DNA of 64,000 bases. Origin: Climacteris rufus. Lineage: Eukaryota > Chordata > Aves > Passeriformes > Climacteridae. The notes under the pieces were generated by a model that saw only the letters and a program-made list of their open reading frames with translations, was not told the DNA's origin and ran no database searches. Shown one piece after another: positions 1-11,102 of this stretch (positions are counted from its first letter, which is position 1; each line of letters starts with the position of its first letter). The translations under genes and the position numbers were made by a program. The stretch lies in assembly GCA_013398175.1 (NCBI GenBank), contig VZRZ01008718.1, positions 182,557 through 246,556 on the forward strand, given 5' to 3'.

Positions 1-3000
1 CTGGCTGCCCTGACCAGTCACCCAGCACCACAAACACTCTCTGCCCCTTCCCCAGGGCTCCATTTCAGCTTCAACTGATGATGTTTGTGAATGTCTCAAG
101 GGAGAGCTGGGCCCCAGCCCAGCACTCAGTTTGGGTGAGACTACATCAACTGGTAAATATAAGGAAGGGGAATGGCACAGCCTGCCTGACCTTGAACTGT
201 GTCCTTTGCTCTCAAGCACAGAGAACGGGCTCCAGTCTATTTCATTTGCTGGTGTAACATTGGCCTGAGGAATGTCAGGGACTATTTCTCTTGGACTATT
301 TCTTATGGGCACAGTGAAGAGTAAATACTACTGAGTATATGGCAGTCAGACAATTGTCATTAGAGATCAATGATTTTCAAGACAACAGTGAGAAACCTCA
401 CAAACCTCTTGAGCTCTCACTTCTGAGCCAGAGCATTAGCCTAATAAAATAAAAGGAATATCTCTTGCTGTTTAAGATTCATCAGCACTTGTAGATTTCC
501 TGACTTCATTTTTGGCATAGTTGTCAACAGCTATTCTGTAGTCCCTCATGTGAAATCTAGATTACAATACTTGGCTGTATTAGAGGTGGAACCAAAGAGC
601 ACCACAGATCTTTGCTTTGTCATGGAATTTGCCCACCAGAAGTACATAAGAACACCATAGGATCACTATGGTAAAGAGACACTAAAAGAAAGAAAAACAT
701 GTATTTCTGGTATTCCACAGCTACTCATACCAAATGCATTTCCAAAAATATAACAAAAACAATAAACATCTGCTGTAGTGCTCCCTGGAAAACTCTTCAG
801 AAACCAACACAGTTTGCACATTTTAAGGCAAAGTGCAAATTTATAGGAGCTTGTCTATGAGAAACTCAAGTGCTTAGCCCCATTCTCCTACAAAACCACT
901 CCTTCTTTAAACATTGTAGTATGAAACAGTTTGTGTTTGAGAATGCAGCACTGCAGAGAGACAAAGGCTGGCATGTACCTTCCTCAACTGATAATACTTA
1001 TCAACATGGTTTATTGTACTATTTTTGTGCATTTGTTGAGAATGAATTCCAAACTAGGTGATGTTTGCTACAGTTGTAAACCTACAGCAATCAATGTGAT
1101 ATGACAGTATTTGCTTGTCTAAAAATTTTAGAAAGGTTTTGCTGTTTGTTCCAAGATATGACTGATATATTTGGGTGAAAGTAGGGATAGAGGAGAATGT
1201 CTATATGACAAATTTTTTTAATTACTTCACATTTTCAGCCATGTAAATAATAAATCAGTACTGTTGTAAATTACATTTTCATATGCTTACCATAAATAGT
1301 GCCTGCTATCCCTTTTCTTCCTTTCCCTTCAACCAAAATCAAACCTGCACAAAATTTAAACTCTGTTTTATATGTTTCAACTGGAAGACAGTTGTTATAA
1401 ATAGTAAAAGGTAAAATACACGAGGTAAAAAGTAGGAGTGTACTTCAACATACTGCAATATATTCTGGGAATAAACAAAATGTGAAATTCCAATAATGGT
1501 ATAAGAACTTGAATATTTAAGGCATCTCACAGAATAATTTTTGTGGTTTAAACAATAGAAATGTTCCTATGAGAGTACAGCTTCATGGCTCCAAGACCCA
1601 GAATAACCCTGACAAGTATTCAGCGTTTAACTATACTGTTTAACATAAGAATCACATTATTAGATTCTTATAAGCAATCAGAAAAATAAAAGGCACCTCT
1701 AGAGTTTGAAATGATCTTTGGAATCACTTTGTGCAATACTGTGAACCCATTGTACCTCCACTGTTGGCTGCTGAAGGTGTGTTAAATGAGGTGCATTATT
1801 CAGAGTCTTTCCTGGCAGAGCAGTAGGCTACTTTGCTTACCCTCACAGGCTCCCTGCATTGAATATGGACCTAAAAACTCATTTTAAGTGCTTATTTTCT
1901 TACTAAATTTCCTAATTTCCCTGTTCAATAAAAAATTCAAAGTTGAGGTTTGTCATATTGTCATTTATGCTTCTTGTCAAATTATTTAAGCCAGCCCTCA
2001 TTTCCTTTCTTGGCTTTGAGTAAGAAATATAGAATATGTTCACCCACAGGCACTGTCTGTCATACTGAGTTCATAAAACACTTTTAAAATGTCGTTCTGT
2101 GGACATATGTAGCTACTTAGCTATTTATCCTGTTTTACCCTTATTAAGGTAAAAATTGATAGAGGCATGCTAAGCTGAGGACTTTCACAACACCTGATGT
2201 TCTTATTTGACTAGTCTAAAGTTTTTATTACCTTTAGCAGAAGCAACTGCTTTTGATTCTTTAAACCTCTGAACTGTTGTTTAACTACTCCTTTTCTGCC
2301 TTCATAAAGTGAAAGATATCTGAGACTTACACCTTACTTAGCACAAAAGTCAAGTGGTCAAGGCATTGTTACGAGGGATCTGTGGAAATTAAAGTTTTGG
2401 AAGATTTTTCATCTTTCAAAGATTAGAATTAGGTAATACTATAGTGAAATCTACAGTTGAAGGCAGTAAACAACAGAATTAAAATGTAGATAAGTATGAA
2501 TGACTGAACCATATTCTCTGTATTTTTTTCTTATAGCAAATGCAGAAAGAAAGGTAAATAGTAATTCAGGTTATGCAGGTGAGCTGATTAAATGGAGTAT
2601 ATTCTTCTTCAGTCTCACAATACAGTCACTGGCACCATAAAGAGATTTAAGGAGTGCCAACACTTTCTGTCATTGTGTAAATCACTTTGAGGGAATTAAT
2701 ATCCTTGAACTCCAGACAAACTGCCTAGCCTTTAAAAGGCTAAAGTAGTCATTCAAGCACCTTTAAGAGCAGATAAAAATGACCATGTTCAAAGACAATT
2801 ACCCCTTTTTAATGCCAGGTATGCAATGCTGTAGTTTTACAATCAGTTTAAACCAGATTAAGCTGTCAGGGTTCTATTTCTCCCTTCTGTCAGCACAAGC
2901 ATTTACCTTTTGGTTTAAACTAAACTGTTGATTTTTTGCTATGTTAGTTTTAAGCAAGATCAATTCTCTGACCTGGTTCACTGTACAGCTGTACAAAGCT

Positions 3001-4559
3001 TTCCCAGAAGGGAGAAGACACTTCTTTTGGCATCAGTGCCAGATGCTGCTGCTGTGAATTGATTGTGAAGTTACAGCATTAGATGCAAAAGTTGCTGCCT
3101 CTATTGATTACAGATAGGACCTCACTGGCTAACCTGGGTTATAGGGCAGTAGAATACACCCTAAAGATACATGTATAGAGTAGATGAAAAGGCTAACTTT
3201 GAAACATTAAAATTTTCATATAAAAATATATTTCTTAATGAAATGGAAAGGATTTTCTTTTTTTCTTTTCATCTTAGAACACTTTGAAACATGCTGTGTG
3301 CATAGACCTAAAGAGAGTAGTTTTTTACAGAACAAAACAAATTCATTTTCAGAACATTAAATGGACACATATTGTACTTCTATTTTAATTGTAACTATGC
3401 ACAGGGGAACTAAATACACAGCCTAAGTTGTATAGAAATATGGGAGAACTAGAAGCACAATATATCTTGACTACAGTTTCTATCAAAGCTGGAGTCCTTT
3501 GGGATTCATATGGATTGATAAAAAAATTAAAAAGGAAAAAAGTAATAAACTGTAATGGAAACCATGTTTCTGTTCTGTTGCCAGAAGCGATTATAATATT
3601 TGTAGTATTCCATACCTCTCAGAATGAAAAGTGGGCTCAAAAATAGGGGAAAGACGCAGCATGAGGGAAGGGAGGAAAACAACCTTACCTTTGCTTTTAT
3701 ATCTTACGATGTATATTATTTGAAGGGGATCATTTGATACAACAAATAGATCTTTCACCTTTTAGCCCACTAAAAAGTGAAAAAACTCAGACTAGTGGCA
3801 CAGTATTTTTAGAAGAGGAAGGGTGAGAGAAGAATAATGGAGTAAAAGCTTCCACTTAGTTTGGAAACAGGGCATTTAGATGCATTTTCCAGAGACAGAG
3901 GATGGAGTTTGTGAGACTGATTTGCTTCTCTGCCCTCTAAAGACAACAGTAAATTTCCTCTGCCCATGACAAATACTCTACTCTTAAGCGCAGTAGACCT
4001 GATCCAGATTCAGGGACAGAATTCCTCCACCATTTAAGGGACTGATGACTAAGTTATGCAGGAGCATTTGGCTTCAGCAGTCTTTTGTGTTGCTGCAATC
4101 TATTATTATTTGTAGTGGATAATTTAGCTACAATTTAAGGACTACATCTGCTATGAGAAACTCTTGTCCTGTGTATGGAATCAGGGTTTCCATGTAAATT
4201 TGTCTTCAGTATGCTAGAACTCTAGTAAAATTCAAAGTTTGTAACACATGTAAAACTCAAAGCTTTCTGAGATTGACCCTTACTTATACCTGAAATTAAA
4301 TTTATCTAGGATGTACAGATAGAGGAAAACAGCTAGTCTGACTAGCAGTAAAGTGCTGAAAGATGCAACAGTGAAGACAGCAGGGTTCTGTTTCAGATTA
4401 AAACTTAATTTTTAGATTATCCAAATTCATGAGCTTCAGGTGGTAGTCAGATGGATAGAGGTTGATTGAACTAGCTTGGATAAGATCTGAATTCATTTGT
4501 CTTTTTAGTGCATTTGCTCTGTGCTGTAACAAATCCTCTTCTGGCTGTAGGTACCAACA
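1..4559. other. Unique AT-rich non-coding DNA
   Basis: I see no gene or confident repeat here. The first 260 bases are clearly GC-richer than the rest and could be the edge of an old repeat or regulatory segment, but I do not recognise them. The remainder is AT-rich with short open frames of no recognisable composition. Homopolymer and simple-repeat content is low. Confidence 0.6.
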
Positions 4560-4925
4560 TTCTTTACCACCTGTCATTCTGCTCCTCCACTCCACTCTGG
4601 CGAGACCCCACCTGCAGTGCTGCATCCAGCTCTGGAATCCCCAGCACAGGAAGAACATGGACTTGTTGGAGTGAGTCCAGAGAAGAGCCACCAAGATGAT
4701 TAGAGGGATGAAGCACTTCTCCTGTGACGAAAGGCTGAAAGAATTTGGATTGTTCTCTGTAAAAGAGAAGGCTTCAGGGTGACTTAATTGCTGCCTTCCA
4801 ATACATGAAGGAAACTTGCAGGAAACATGGGGCAAAACTATTTACAAGAGCATGTAGTGACAGGGTATGGGGGAATGAGTACAAATTGAAAGGCAATATG
4901 ACTGAAAAGGTCACTTCTGCTACAT
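4560..4925 (+). mobile_element. CR1 LINE fragment (near 3' end of ORF2 and beyond)
   Basis: From about 4596 the text follows the familiar avian CR1 segment. It has the block around 'gaccccacctgcag', then the 'ctctggaatccccagcaca' block, then the 'gagccaccaagatgattaga' block, and later a stretch matching the part of CR1 that follows the stop codon. In the intact element this region encodes the C-terminal end of the reverse transcriptase. Here it is broken by stops and indels, so the short open frames across it, on both strands, are by-products. The terminal ATTCTATG motif is absent, so the copy is truncated at both ends. The family call rests on recognition by eye, without an alignment. Confidence 0.85.
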
Positions 4926-7597
4926 TTCACTTCCTGCCCTGGAGAGTTTTCACTAGATAGACAGATACTAGTACTGTTTTTGATTAAAATTTGACACTAT
5001 GCTCTCTACATAAATACTAAAATATAAAGGATTTCAAGTAGCAATGAAAAGTCATCGTTGCTGAGCTGTGATTATTGTGATTATACAAATGAGAAATGGT
5101 GGAGAAATAGTTCTTTTTAAAAAAGTAGCTGGAACAATGACTAGAAAAAAGGGACTCTAGACATCTGAAGTGTGATGCTGTGATTATCTTACAAGAGGAA
5201 GAACACTATTATCATCATAATTGTATCAACAGAAATATCAAGAGAAGCTTCAGAAAAAAAAAAGAAAGATTTTTTGTGGTCTGGCACAAAAAAATCAAAA
5301 TCTGGATCAACTTGTTGATATAAACAATAGAATCTGAGGTTTGTATGACATTATTTATGGAATTTTATTTAATACAGAGTCTCATGAAGCTGTCAGACTA
5401 CAGAGACCGAAGCAGAAAATTAGGAGCATGGAAATGCAATGTGTACAATTCTATTTTATGTGATCTATTTTTTAATGTTGTATCTTTCGTTTATATGTCA
5501 CAATAATGTTAAGAAATTAAGGTTTCATTATCTCTGTCGATAATCTTTTTTTTTACAGTGGTTCTTTGGCTTCCTAAATGTTAATTTAGAGGGCAATGTG
5601 CCCAAAGCATTAAAAAAAAAATTTAAATATTCAATTATTTCACATTTTTACACATTTTATTATTATTATTATTCTAAACTAATATTATGTTTTACAGAAA
5701 GCTTTAAATTTTCAAGGATTTTCAATGTTTGGGAGATACTAAGACAGCCTCTGGGACTTTGAAAAGCAGGTGGAAAATAATTTAAAAAGTCAGATCCAGC
5801 TCTCATTTATGTTAATGTGAATTGAGCTTATAATGAAATGATTGGGAAGGGAAAAAAATAAAGCCCCAAGGAATAAAATTAAATACCAACATGAGTTCAA
5901 GTAACTAATGAGATCAAATACTGATTTCTTTTTTTTTCTTATTTTCTTTCTAAACTGAAGATGTTCAGTCTGTGTAGTATCTGAGTGCCTCAAATAGAAA
6001 CAGAGCCTGACATTAAAATGCATTTGTCCTGAAGAGCAGTGCTATCTCCTTTCCAAAGGCAGAAAACTACAAGGTATTGTGTCTTCTCAAGTTCAAAAGT
6101 AAATTTGAGGTTGAGGATGTGCCTGAATAGAAACCAAGGCCTTCTGATCTAATCCTTAGTAAAGTGTAAGCTTGACAGAAAATGTGGCCTGTCCCTTCAT
6201 CAATCAAGCTATGTTGTTTCCTGGTAGCAGAATATCTATCCTTGCTTACATATCCTCAAGAAATATGCTTATTTTTGAGAAGACACTAAATTACACCAGT
6301 CCTACCAGGAGTAAGCCAGAAATACAGTTTATTTCTTGGCTTTTCATTACAGTTAATCTGCTTCCTTTTATGTTACACAAACTTAATACATCTTATTTGC
6401 TCTTTAGATAGTTCTCCAGTGCCAGCTTAATGGTGGTGGGAAACAATAGAAAAATTAATTTTCTTTACTGTTTCGTAGATCTATGAACCTAGGAAAAAAC
6501 CCAGTTTTATAATGGTGTGTGCAGTCTCTAAAGTAATAGAAGATGCAGGTGTATTTTGAATAAAAATTAGTTAAGTAGCTTGAATTACTTAAATTGCATG
6601 ACCAAATTAACAAGCCTGAATATTTGTCTGTTGTAAGAAAATTAAGGAAAATATTAAGTGATAAAAGGTGAAAAAAATAAAAAAGAAATTAATAAAGAGT
6701 GTGGGGATTTCTGAAAAGAAAATTCAAAGGTGGAATAATAAAACATGCAATGGATGGCTACACTCAGGAAAAAGAAAAAAAAGACTTGAATCATGTGGAC
6801 ATAGCACCCTGAAATCAGAGCTATGTGTGACGAGGGGAAAAAATGTAACTCAAAGGAACACTGTTTAGTATGGTTTTGGATATATGTGAAACTTGGTCTT
6901 ACAGATTTAAAAAAAAAAAAAGACAGAGTGAAACAGAAGTACAGGAAAGGGTGAATATAGAAATTAAAGGTCAAAAGTTCTGCTTTTGGTTGGTTAGTGT
7001 CATCACATGCTGTTAGATTGCAGTAGAATAGAACAGCACACATCACTATCACATGTAAACTGTTTATCAGAGAGAAATATTCAATGGCGAGAGCTTGAAT
7101 GCAGAGATTCACAAAGCCAAAAGCCAGCAATAACAGAATTATGGAGAGGAAAAACACATTTGGATATTTTCAGTATCCATTTAACTTCTTATTGTCAGTT
7201 ACAGGGATAATATATGGAGAAGACTTCTTTTTGAACTTAGGTGACGTGGCTTTTTGCAAATAGAATGTTTTCATCTATTTCTACTCAGTAAGTAGGACAG
7301 GTGAAGCACCATTTGAAATATGTAAGTAACCAATATATGGGTGGATGTGGCATTCGGTGAATAGGAATTATAATAAACAACTTTAATAATTACAAACAAA
7401 TATATAAGAAAGGACCTGGAGCAAATAAGCAAAAACCTGAAACTGCAAATTACAAAAACTGTGGAACTCACTAGAGGTTTCCCACTGATTCTGGATGTCA
7501 TCAATAATTAACTCAGAAAAATAACCTGTTCTATAAAAGACAAAGTTACAATGGAAAAGGTTTTTAGACATCTGAGCTAAATGAAAGTAATGGAAAA
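4926..7597. other. AT-rich non-coding DNA with simple repeats
   Basis: No gene is recognised. The stretch holds a (TTA)n run at 5658-5673, several A-runs of 8 to 12 bases, and a purine-rich block at about 6640-6960. A 167-codon minus-strand open frame at 6654-7157 is phenylalanine- and serine-rich because it reads the complement of these A-rich runs, so I do not accept it as a gene. Confidence 0.55.
5658..5673. repeat. (TTA)n microsatellite
   Basis: Five consecutive TAT/TTA units in an AT-rich context. Confidence 0.8.
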
Positions 7598-7824
7598 TGC
7601 CATGGTGATGCCTAAAAGGCCAGCCCAAAAAACTGAGGCCAGGCAGGAGGAAGGGAATAAAAGGTGGGTATTTATTTGAAGGGCCTTCAAAGGTACATTT
7701 AGGGCAGACAAAGCCCCCTCCTTGGGGCATCACCCAAAATGGACGACGAGTCACGAGTTCTCCACACTTTTATAGGTTTGGTTCATTCGCATATCAGCAT
7801 AGATTTACCAATTAAAACTTTACA
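7598..7824 (-). mobile_element. 3' LTR of a truncated endogenous retrovirus, minus strand
   Basis: Read on the minus strand this is a compact 227-bp LTR that begins TGTAAAG and ends ATGGCA, so it has the TG...CA termini. A TATAAAA box lies at 7768-7774 (minus strand) and an AATAAA signal at 7671-7676, in the order expected for U3-R-U5. It is directly preceded, in element orientation, by a G-run polypurine tract, which marks it as the 3' LTR rather than a solo LTR. The 123-codon and 77-codon minus-strand open frames crossing it are LTR sequence read through and not genes. I cannot assign the retrovirus class with confidence. Confidence 0.75.
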
Positions 7825-7848
7825 ATTCCCCCCCCCCCCCCCCGCCTT
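7825..7848 (-). other. Polypurine tract of the retrovirus remnant
   Basis: On the plus strand a run of 16 C (7828-7843) sits immediately beside the LTR boundary. On the minus strand this reads as AAAGGC, then G16, then AAT, directly upstream of the LTR. That is the position and composition of a retroviral polypurine tract, which primes plus-strand DNA synthesis. The uninterrupted G16 is longer than usual and may have expanded by slippage. Confidence 0.7.
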
Positions 7849-8040
7849 TAGAAGCGTGGGTCTGGGCAGCCCGAATGTCCTTGGGTGAGTACAGAGTGGT
7901 AGTGTTGTGTCTATAGAAAACAGCAACCAACGAGATATAAAGCATACACGCCAGATAATGCAGGATTTGAAAAATATAAGGGTTAAAACCTAAGGCAACA
8001 GTGGTAGCACAGGAATGAACAAGTGTAAGACTGAACACAG
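7849..8040 (-). pseudogene. Internal remnant of the retrovirus, possibly env 3' end
   Basis: The minus strand stays open for 72 codons up to the polypurine tract and contains one hydrophobic stretch of roughly 20 residues around the middle. In retroviruses the gene abutting the polypurine tract is usually env, whose product ends with a membrane anchor and a short tail, so an env 3' end is a plausible reading. I see no diagnostic motif such as a CX6CC element, and the upstream gene body is missing, so the assignment is inference. It could equally be an untranslated 3' region. Confidence 0.3.
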
Positions 8041-8100
8041 CTTAAATACAGATATAATAACTCAAATACAGATAAGATAACTCAAATACAGACCAAATAA
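8041..8100. repeat. Three 20-bp direct repeats at the inner end of the retrovirus remnant
   Basis: Units at 8041-8060, 8061-8080 and 8081-8100 share the core 'aaatacaga' and a 3' AT-rich tail, with few differences. Sequence recognisable as retroviral stops near here, so the array may mark the truncation point or be internal to the element. Confidence 0.75.
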
Positions 8101-10944
8101 TAACAAAGAGTACTTCTCAGTTTTTTTGAAACCAGATCATGAAGGTACAAACAGTTAAAAAATATGACAGAGTGCTATTTTATGCATGTAGATGGCATTT
8201 GCAATTCGCAGGACAGAGAACAGGAGATGCTAAAACAAGCAAAGGAGCATACCGGGAATTCAGATAGACATCTTGAAATGAACCGTGTCAGAAACAATGA
8301 AAATATTTCAGGTCTGGTTGGTTTTCTTCTCCAATATGATGACAAAATGAAAAACTTTCATTTTTAGAGATTGAAGAGAACAACAAGGACTTTCAATATG
8401 ATAAAGTCTCTTAAAATAGCTTTACTGTATCTTCCACTTTTGACTGTGCTCTGGTTATGTTTTACAGCTAGTATGTATATTATGTAAGAGAATGCTTGAA
8501 AGGACATGAGTGTCTTTGAAGACAAAATACCATTCCCATTTGTATAATCTCTGTATCTCTGTCACAGATACTCAGCACCTGTTTTTGGTAACACACATGA
8601 AGTTGTCTGGGAGCATTGACTGAGGTCATTAGCAGATGTTGCAGTTAAGAAGTCAGTGGACCACAGAGCAAACTGTCTTTTCCAGCGGGAAACAGGCATG
8701 TGAAAATGGACTAATACACACACCACTTGAAACGTTCACAGTGTCACCACTCTATGATAATATCTGCACTGCTTATCAATGTAGTAATGATGTATCAGTG
8801 TGTTAATGAGGACCAAATGCAGACAATAGGACTTATGTGCCTCATCAGAGTACCTTTATAAACTCAACCCTGGCACTGAATTACGACAACAGCAATGACA
8901 ATCCAAATTTTAACCTATCTCTGCATTGGACCCCAGCACATATTTATTGTGTCTGTTCTATGCAGCACGAAGTTGGTACATACATACTGGCTGACAGGCA
9001 ATAGGCGTTTTCTAGTTCACAGATAGAGAAACAAGACTTGATCTTAAAATTAGTTTGATAACATAATTTTGTTTCATGCACAAAGAACTTGTAGCACAAC
9101 AGCTAAGCTGTTCCTGGCCCATATGTTCAAGCCACAGCTGAAGGCACATTTGCAGATAATACCATGTGAGTGACATTACAAGCTTCCATAGGGAAAGGAT
9201 GTGGTAGAGAAGATCACAGTAATACTTCTCAGAACTTGCTGGAGACTTACATCACATTAAGTATCCTAATCAGGCTGAAGCAAATTTCAGTGCAGTATAT
9301 TCCATATATTCTTGGTCTTTTACAATACTGTTACTGCTATACATATTTCTTGCTCAAGTGATCATGACCTATTACAAATACTCTCTTTTGTCTTTAAACA
9401 TATTGTTTTGGTAATGATTTTTTGTAATTTAAAATCATGGGACAGCAATTTTCATACCAGACATGAAAACTTCAGTTATTGATAGGATGGCAACAAGGAT
9501 ATTAAAGTATAATTTTCAACACTTAACTATTTATTTTTACAGTATTAAGCTAAAAGTATCATCTAATATTTTTCATGTCATCTTTTTTCTTTTAAGCACT
9601 CTTTAAAGACTACCTTGGCTTTTTAGAGTACAGTTTTTTGCTTACCATCCACGTCCCATTCAACCAATGAGAAAAAACATTGGGTAGGTTTTCTTCATCC
9701 AGAAACACAAAGAGTAGAGTCAATTAGAACATTTTCCTGGCAAAGCTGCCAGTGATGCACGGGGTAGACTGAAGCCAGATTGCATTTGGGCAGGTGATGT
9801 GCATGTCTGAATGCTGGCAGCAGAACACCTTTCAAATCGAAAGTGAACTAAAGAGCTCGAAAATGGATGCGGTAAATAAGCAATAAGAAGAAACTGCTCT
9901 GGAATACTTTTATGACCATATGTTTCAGCGTTATGTGAGGCTAAATTATCACTCCTCAGTATTATATATTTGAAGCTCCCCTTCTTCCGCAAAGAATGAC
10001 ATGAAACTGATGTGCTTATCTTAAACTACTTTATGCTAGAATCTGCCAAGACTAATTCCTGTGCAGAACAGTTCACATGGCTGTATTTAACATTAACTGT
10101 CAAAAAGAGAGCACAGACAAACATTGATTCAAAAATAAACATGTTCCTGTAACAGAAACAGTTTGGGCCATATAGCAGACAAATACACAGAATTAGATAC
10201 AGGCAGGGATGCTTCATGCTAGGTAGCTGTTTCTGTATTTTTTTCCTCACAGATAGTTCTCTGATTATTGCCTCACTTTACAAAGTACAGTTTCACATAA
10301 TCTTCCAGAGCATTGCTACTTGGGATATGTACTGTATATATGGAAAGCCGAGTTACCTCATCTTGCTCCTACAAAGCCCCGTCAGGCCTTTATGATTCAT
10401 GATCTAATAGATGACTAGAATTCATAGTGAATATTTTGAGGGCCATTTTAAAATTTATCAAAAATTGCAGAATTTAATTTCTTGTAGAAAATATCCCTGT
10501 TTGACAAGTGCGCAGAAAAAAAATAAAAAACTCTTAAAGCAGATTAATTTTACTTTATCTAGAGAGATTGTCCTAATTTTCTATATTTTTTCTATTCAGA
10601 AATATGTTAGTATTTTAACACATTATTCAATCCCACCCAGATATTTTGAGCATACATAATAGTATTCTGTGATTATTTTTAATCTCAGCATAGTTTGTAG
10701 AGGAAATCTGATACTGGAAAATTCTGTATTAGTGCTTTATGCAGTATGAAGATTTTTCATAGCTATTTATAGCTATTTGCAGTTACAACAATTTAAAGCT
10801 ACAGAAGATACTGCATTAAGCAGCTTAGACAATTGTTTCAACAGTTGAATCTCAATGACATTTTGAATCAGCAGTTTTATATGCCTAATTGAAAACTAGT
10901 TTTCCTGAACTTTCTTCTTGACAATAGATATATCATTGCAGTTT
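8101..10944. other. Unique AT-rich non-coding DNA
   Basis: No gene, LTR or CR1 signature is recognised. A stretch near 9015-9045 vaguely resembles the conserved core of MIR-type SINEs but is too short to call. A moderately GC-richer segment lies at about 9720-9880. Confidence 0.5.
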
Positions 10945-11102
10945 CCTCTGAGACAGGCAAATGTTATATTTTCCCATTTTACAGGTGAGGAAATGCAACA
11001 TACAGATCAAATCATTTGTCCAAGATCAGACAGACAGTCTTTGACAAAACCATGAACTCTAAATCCAGGGATACAAGTGTAGTCATTGGACCACTCTTCA
11101 GC
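10945..11102 (+). mobile_element. MIR-like ancient SINE remnant
   Basis: The core 'cccattttacaggtgagg' followed by 'aaatgcaacatacag', then 'tgtccaagatcagaca', then 'actctaaatccaggg' follows the order of the conserved MIR core: the ATTTTACAGATGAGGAAACTGAGGC block, the TTGCCCAAGGTCACACAG block, and the GATTCGAACCCAGG block. The final part near 11080-11100 resembles the CTCTTAACCACT segment. MIR elements are tRNA-derived SINEs that spread early in amniote history, and birds keep few recognisable copies. Divergence is high, so this rests on block order rather than identity. Confidence 0.55.

Noticed and set aside
2841..2921. 11-bp inverted repeat around GTTTAAAC
   Set aside because: The arms are exact, but the loop is 55 bases and the AT-rich palindromic core is likely by chance.
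6654..7157. 167-codon minus-strand open frame
   Set aside because: It is phenylalanine-rich because it reads A-rich simple sequence in reverse. No domain, and composition equals that of neighbouring non-coding DNA.
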